Below, in pieces: positions 5,630 to 6,631 of a stretch of DNA of 6,631 bases (its first letter is position 1; every line of letters begins with the position of its first letter). Location of the stretch: positions 1 to 6,631 of the forward strand of contig JAJYXX010000397.1 in the NCBI GenBank assembly GCA_021801545.1. The letters run 5' to 3'. This DNA is from Chloroflexota bacterium (GTDB lineage: Bacteria > Chloroflexota > Limnocylindria > Limnocylindrales > CSP1-4). Both the position numbers and the translations under genes were made by a program. A model generated the notes under the pieces. It did not search any database and was not told the DNA's origin. It was given only the letters and a program-made list of their open reading frames with translations.

Positions 5630-6283
5630 ATGACGTTGACACTCCATCGCCCCACGGACGCGCCGCTCGGCCCCACGCTTGCCGATCGCCTCGTCCCGGC
5701 CGCCGCAACCGCCCGGCTCGGATCGACGGCGCGCGACGTCGCGCTCGTTGTCGCGGGGACGCTCCTCATCGCGCTGTCGGCGACGGTGAGCATCCATCTG
5801 CCGAACAACCCGGTCCCGATCACCGGCCAGACGTTCGGCGTGCTCCTCGTCGCGGGCGCGCTCGGGCTCCGCCGGGGGATCGCGGCGACGGGCCTGTACG
5901 TGCTCATCGGGGTCATCGGCCTGCCGGCGTTCGCCGAGGGGAAGGCCGGGCTCGGGGTCATTGCCTCGGTCAGCGACGGCCGGCTCGTCCTCGGCGCGAC
6001 CGGCGGCTATCTCGTCGGCTTCGTCCTCGCAGGCGCGCTTGTCGGGCGGCTCGCCGAGCGCCGCTGGGACCGCCGCGTTCCGGGCGCCCTTGCGGCGCTG
6101 ATTCTCGGCAACGTCGTGATCTACCTCGTCGGACTCCCGTGGCTCGCGGCCGCCACGGGGTTCTCGGCCAGCGAGGCGATCGCGAAGGGACTGGTGCCGT
6201 TCGTCCTCGGGGACGCGCTGAAGATCCTGCTCGCCGGCGCGGCGCTGCCGGCGGCCTGGTGGATCGTCGGGAGGGAGCGCTGA
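5630..6283 (+). CDS. bioY: BioY family ECF transporter substrate-binding protein (probable biotin uptake)
   Basis: This 217-residue integral membrane protein is the S component that captures biotin, alone or with the shared EcfA/EcfT energising module, which is not in this window. After a soluble N-terminal stretch of about 35 residues come roughly six hydrophobic segments (about 36-54, 66-80, 86-102, 120-142, 152-173, 186-212). BioY signatures are present: NPVPITGQTFGVLLVAGALG (60-79), GLRRG, GLPAFAEG (97-104), TGGYLVGFVLA (124-134), LGNVVIYLVGLPWLA (159-173) and FVLGDALKILLA (191-202). A short ASVSDGR stretch (111-117) replaces the usual tight loop before the GPTGGY-like motif. The start has a strong ribosome site, GGAGGA at 5620-5625. 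It follows niaR by 48 bases and overlaps nadB. Biotin specificity is the family expectation, but the niaR-bioY-nadB context makes a NAD-precursor ligand worth considering. Confidence 0.92.
   Translation: MTLTLHRPTDAPLGPTLADRLVPAAATARLGSTARDVALVVAGTLLIALSATVSIHLPNNPVPITGQTFGVLLVAGALGLRRGIAATGLYVLIGVIGLPAFAEGKAGLGVIASVSDGRLVLGATGGYLVGFVLAGALVGRLAERRWDRRVPGALAALILGNVVIYLVGLPWLAAATGFSASEAIAKGLVPFVLGDALKILLAGAALPAAWWIVGRER
6269..6276 (+). promoter_or_regulatory. Ribosome binding site that points to a CTG start of nadB
   Basis: GGGAGGGA lies in the last codons of bioY, with its GGAGG core (6270-6274) 5 bases before CTG 6280. No ATG exists in the nadB frame between this site and the FAD-binding motif. 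The only alternative is GTG 6259, which lacks a comparable site, so this sequence decides the start. Confidence 0.6.
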
Positions 6284-6631
6284 AGACGGACGAACCTGTT
6301 GATCTCGCGGTCGTCGGTGGCGGCATCGCCGGGCTGACGGCCGCGCTGACGGCGGCCGCGGAAGGCGCGCGCGTCCTCGTCCTCTCGAAGGGGCCGCTCG
6401 ACGCGTCCGCGAGCTACCTGGCCCAGGGCGGCGTGGCGGCGGCGATCGGGCCCGACGACTCCCCCGAGCTGCACCGTCGCGACACGCTCGCGGCGGGACG
6501 TGGACTGTGTCGAGAGCGGGCCGTGGCGGTGCTGACCGAGGAGGCGCCGGAGCGGATCGCGGACCTCCGCGCCCTCGGCGTCCCGTTCGACGACCGACCG
6601 GGATTGGAGGGCGGACACGCGCGCCGGCGCG
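6280..6631 (+). CDS. nadB: L-aspartate oxidase, 5' part (runs off the window)
   Basis: The first 117 codons are present. The enzyme is a cytoplasmic FAD flavoprotein that oxidises L-aspartate to iminoaspartate, the first step of de novo NAD synthesis, with quinolinate synthase NadA next. The N-terminal dinucleotide-binding motif VDLAVVGGGIAGLTAAL (7-23) is followed by VLVLSKG (32-38), SYLAQGGVAAAIGPDDSPEL (45-64), DTLAAGRGLC (68-77), APERIADLRALGVPFDD (89-105) and EGGHARRR (110-117). All of these are diagnostic of NadB and argue against succinate dehydrogenase or fumarate reductase flavoproteins. Usual length is 500-550 residues, so about four fifths is missing. I prefer a CTG start at 6280, which overlaps the bioY stop (CTGA) and sits 5 bases after GGAGG. 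GTG 6259 would add seven residues. It shares the operon with niaR and is a natural target of NiaR repression. Confidence 0.93.
   Translation, partial: MKTDEPVDLAVVGGGIAGLTAALTAAAEGARVLVLSKGPLDASASYLAQGGVAAAIGPDDSPELHRRDTLAAGRGLCRERAVAVLTEEAPERIADLRALGVPFDDRPGLEGGHARRR

Overview
The window is high-GC bacterial DNA with almost every third codon position G or C, and all recognisable genes lie on the + strand. It looks chromosomal, from a free-living, biosynthetically capable high-GC bacterium. Actinomycetota or a high-GC Chloroflexota lineage would fit the composition, the NiaR-type regulator and the apparently leaderless niaR start, but the sequence alone does not settle the phylum. I see no mobile element, CRISPR array, tRNA or rRNA.

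Part A (1-4664) is an assimilatory sulfate-reduction and siroheme operon. After the last 36 codons of an unidentified membrane protein come cysH (4Fe-4S APS reductase), a CysG N-terminal-type precorrin-2 dehydrogenase/ferrochelatase, cobA (uroporphyrinogen-III methyltransferase), cysD and cysN (the two ATP sulfurylase subunits). The junctions cysH/cysG, cysG/cobA and cobA/cysD are all 4-base ATGA overlaps, and cysD and cysN are 4 bases apart, so the five genes are almost certainly one transcript with coupled translation. CysDN activates sulfate to APS, and CysH reduces APS directly to sulfite, so no APS kinase is needed and none is seen. CobA plus CysG-N would make siroheme for a sulfite reductase that must lie outside the window.

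Part B (4665-4999) is a 335-base gap with no intact gene. It holds a frameshifted remnant of a major facilitator transporter (about 4760-4946). Right after it is a good sigma70-type promoter overlapping a direct repeat, which appears to drive the next operon.

Part C (5000-6631) is a vitamin/NAD unit: niaR (HTH plus 3H-domain niacin-responsive repressor), bioY (substrate-binding membrane subunit of an ECF vitamin transporter, biotin by family) and the 5' part of nadB (L-aspartate oxidase, first step of NAD synthesis), which runs off the right edge. nadB probably starts at a CTG codon overlapping the bioY stop. The simplest reading is that NiaR senses niacin and represses its own operon, including de novo NAD synthesis.

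Most of the window is well-known metabolism. I found no convincing undescribed system. The points worth a second look are the dead transporter, the niaR control region, bioY within a NAD operon, the non-canonical nadB start and the sequence drift in the CysG-N protein.
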